From NCBI RefSeq assembly GCF_900291015.1, contig NZ_OLKL01000040.1, forward strand, positions 1 through 64,000: a DNA stretch of 64,000 bases. The letters are read 5' to 3'. A program made the position numbers and the translations under genes. Below are positions 62,550 to 64,000 of this stretch, one piece after another (position 1 is the stretch's first letter; the number at the start of each line of letters is the position of its first letter). Under the pieces are notes generated by a model that did not search any database, had not been told where the DNA came from, and saw only the letters and a program-made list of their open reading frames with translations. Source of the stretch: Pseudomonas persica (GTDB lineage: Bacteria; Pseudomonadota; Gammaproteobacteria; Pseudomonadales; Pseudomonadaceae).

Positions 62550-62592
62550 GTGGGAGCTGGCTTGCCGGCGATTGGGCCGCATGGCGGCCCCC
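62550..62592. repeat. Single REP unit between the pvdP and pvdM promoters
   Basis: One unit (GGGAGCTGGCTTGCCGGCG followed by GGGCCGCATGGCGGCCC) with no inverted partner, placed between the two divergent IS boxes and ending ten bases before the pvdM box. Confidence 0.8.
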
Positions 62593-62601
62593 GACAGACG
62601 C

Positions 62602-62625
62602 TAAATTTCCCGGGTGCGAGCTCGT
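62602..62625 (+). promoter_or_regulatory. Iron-starvation (PvdS-type) promoter of pvdM
   Basis: TAAAT (62602-62606), 16 bases, CGT (62623-62625): a third exact IS-box match, 61 bases before the pvdM ATG. Confidence 0.85.
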
Positions 62626-62686
62626 TCACTGCAAGTAGCGGCGGCCTCTGTGCCCATCCCTCGACGGTGAACCTATTGAGACCAAG

Positions 62687-64000
62687 ATGACGACTCCACG
62701 CTGGAAGAAAGCCCTGTTTATCAGCCTGGCCACGGCGGTTGCCGCTGGCGCCGGGTTTGCCGCCTGGCACTACTTCGCCCCTCCCGCCGGCTATTCCAGG
62801 GAGGTGACCCGCCAGGCCAACGACCTGCAGGAACGCATCATCTCGTTTGACAGCCACATCACCCTGCCGCTGACCTTCGGCACCGAAGGCAGCGAGGCCG
62901 ACAAGGATGGCGATGGCCGCTTCGACCTGGCCAAGGCCGCACGCGGGCGTTTGTCTGGCGCAGCCCTGACCATCTTCGCCTGGCCAGAATCCTGGACCGG
63001 TGACGGTGGCCCGCACCGCCCTACCCCAGGCTTCGTCGAGGCCGCCCGTCACACCCAGGAAGTGCGCTACAACGCCATCACCGCCATGGTCCGCGACTTC
63101 CCGCAGCAGGTGGGTATTGCCTATACCCCGCAAGACATGCGGCGCCTGCACGGCGAAGGCAAGTTCGTAGTGTTCCTCAGCATGCTCAACGCCTATGCGC
63201 TGGGCGACGACATCGATCAGCTCGACCGCTGGGCCGCGCGCGGCGTGCGCATGTTCGGCTTCAGCTACGTGGGCAACAACAGTTGGGCCGACTCCTCACG
63301 CCCGCTACCGTTCTTCAATGACACCGCCGATGCCCTGGACGGCCTGTCGCCGGTTGGCAAGCGCGCCGTGCAGCGGCTGAACGACCTGGGCGTGATCATC
63401 GATGTGTCGCAGATGTCCAGCAAGGCGCTGGCCCAGGCCGTCGCCCTCAGCCGCGCGCCGGTGGTGGCCTCGCACTCGGCGCCACGGGCCATGGTCGACA
63501 TCGACCGCAACCTCTCCGACAAGGAGCTGCAGCTGATCAAGGACAGCGGCGGCGTGGTCCAGTTGGTGGCCTTCTCCACCTACCTCAAGCCCCTGAGCAG
63601 CACGACCCAGGACAAACTCAACGCCCTGCGCGCCCGCTACGACCTGCCGCCGCTGGCCAACCTGAACTACGCACTGATGCCCGGTGACCCGGTGATCGCC
63701 GGCTGGCCCGAGCAGAAGGTCGGCCAGTACGCCAACGCGCTGTACGGCATTCTCGAGGAAGAACCGCCGGCCACGCTCAAGGACTACGGCGACGCCATCG
63801 ACTACACCGTGCGCAAGGTCGGCATCGACCATGTCGGCCTGAGCTCGGACTTCAACGAAGGCGGCGGCATCGACGGCTGGCAGAACGCCAGTGAAGCACG
63901 CAACGTCACCGCCGAACTGATCAGCCGCGGCTACTCCGAAGCGGATATTGCCAAGCTCTGGGGCGGCAACTTCCTGCGGGTGTGGGAGCAGGTGCAGCGC
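62687..64000 (+). CDS. pvdM: PvdM, membrane dipeptidase-like pyoverdine maturation protein (3' end cut)
   Basis: The first 438 residues are present; the gene runs off the window. A signal anchor (about 9-27) is followed by a peptidase-M19 (renal dipeptidase) fold: SFDSHITLPL, VVASHSAPRA, DHVGLSSDFN. PvdM is known to be needed with PvdP for periplasmic oxidation of ferribactin. The start MTTPRWKK is set by the signal anchor; the upstream ribosome-binding site is weak. Confidence 0.9.
   Translation, partial: MTTPRWKKALFISLATAVAAGAGFAAWHYFAPPAGYSREVTRQANDLQERIISFDSHITLPLTFGTEGSEADKDGDGRFDLAKAARGRLSGAALTIFAWPESWTGDGGPHRPTPGFVEAARHTQEVRYNAITAMVRDFPQQVGIAYTPQDMRRLHGEGKFVVFLSMLNAYALGDDIDQLDRWAARGVRMFGFSYVGNNSWADSSRPLPFFNDTADALDGLSPVGKRAVQRLNDLGVIIDVSQMSSKALAQAVALSRAPVVASHSAPRAMVDIDRNLSDKELQLIKDSGGVVQLVAFSTYLKPLSSTTQDKLNALRARYDLPPLANLNYALMPGDPVIAGWPEQKVGQYANALYGILEEEPPATLKDYGDAIDYTVRKVGIDHVGLSSDFNEGGGIDGWQNASEARNVTAELISRGYSEADIAKLWGGNFLRVWEQVQR

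Overview
The window is a high-GC chromosomal segment of a fluorescent pseudomonad, most likely the Pseudomonas putida group. The evidence is the gene order as I recall it for P. putida (kdp, gpsA, fabAB, htpG, brnQ, sucDC-lpd-sucBA, sdhBADC, gltA, etfAB, ETF-QO, pvdRT-opmQ, pvdP/pvdM). The P. putida-type REP repeats scattered between genes also fit: core GCGGGTAAACCCGC followed by TCCCACAG. No tRNA, rRNA, prophage, CRISPR array or intact insertion sequence was seen. About 55 genes fill nearly all the sequence.

Layout. (1) 97-8020, minus strand: the high-affinity potassium system kdpFABC and its sensor/regulator pair kdpDE, with a REP pair between kdpC and kdpD. (2) 8240-14037, minus: PerM-type membrane protein, DUF4892 protein with a possible 20-codon leader ORF, two overlapping alpha/beta hydrolases, SixA-like phosphatase, DUF4389 protein and gpsA. 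(3) 14259-19233, plus: a tightly overlapping TonB receptor, orphan periplasmic binding protein and hybrid sensor kinase. This looks like a ligand-sensing system of unknown ligand. (4) 19441-21188, plus: fabA-fabB for unsaturated fatty acids. (5) 21365-30103: mixed housekeeping genes (amidohydrolase, pirin, dienelactone hydrolase, htpG, two hotdog thioesterases, a small lipoprotein, DUF599, brnQ). (6) 30585-43566: a TCA-cycle cluster, with sdhCDAB-sucAB-lpd-sucCD on minus and gltA divergent on plus. (7) 43742-49071, minus: START protein, Cys-cluster protein, basic exported protein, MocR-type regulator, OmpA/DUF4398 lipoproteins and an orphan binding protein. (8) 49260-53160: etfBA on minus and ETF-QO on plus, the electron route from acyl-CoA dehydrogenases to quinone. 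(9) 53343-55865, minus: MHS-type transporter, degenerate receiver protein and a Fur-controlled ECF sigma factor. (10) 56153-64000: pyoverdine export and periplasmic maturation genes pvdR-pvdT-opmQ, pvdP and pvdM (cut by the window end).

Regulation read from sequence. Three sites match the iron-starvation box TAAAT-N16-CGT exactly, one each before pvdR, pvdP and pvdM. A strong Fur-box match lies in the spacer of a sigma70-type promoter before the ECF sigma gene. A PsrA-type operator abuts a near-consensus promoter before ETF-QO. Divergent sigma70 promoters serve sdhC and gltA, and tandem 11-bp-phased repeats precede kdpF. The least explained items are the TonB receptor/binding protein/hybrid kinase triad, a perfect 23-bp inverted repeat between the sigma gene and pvdR, and a possible MITE-like element between etfB and ETF-QO.
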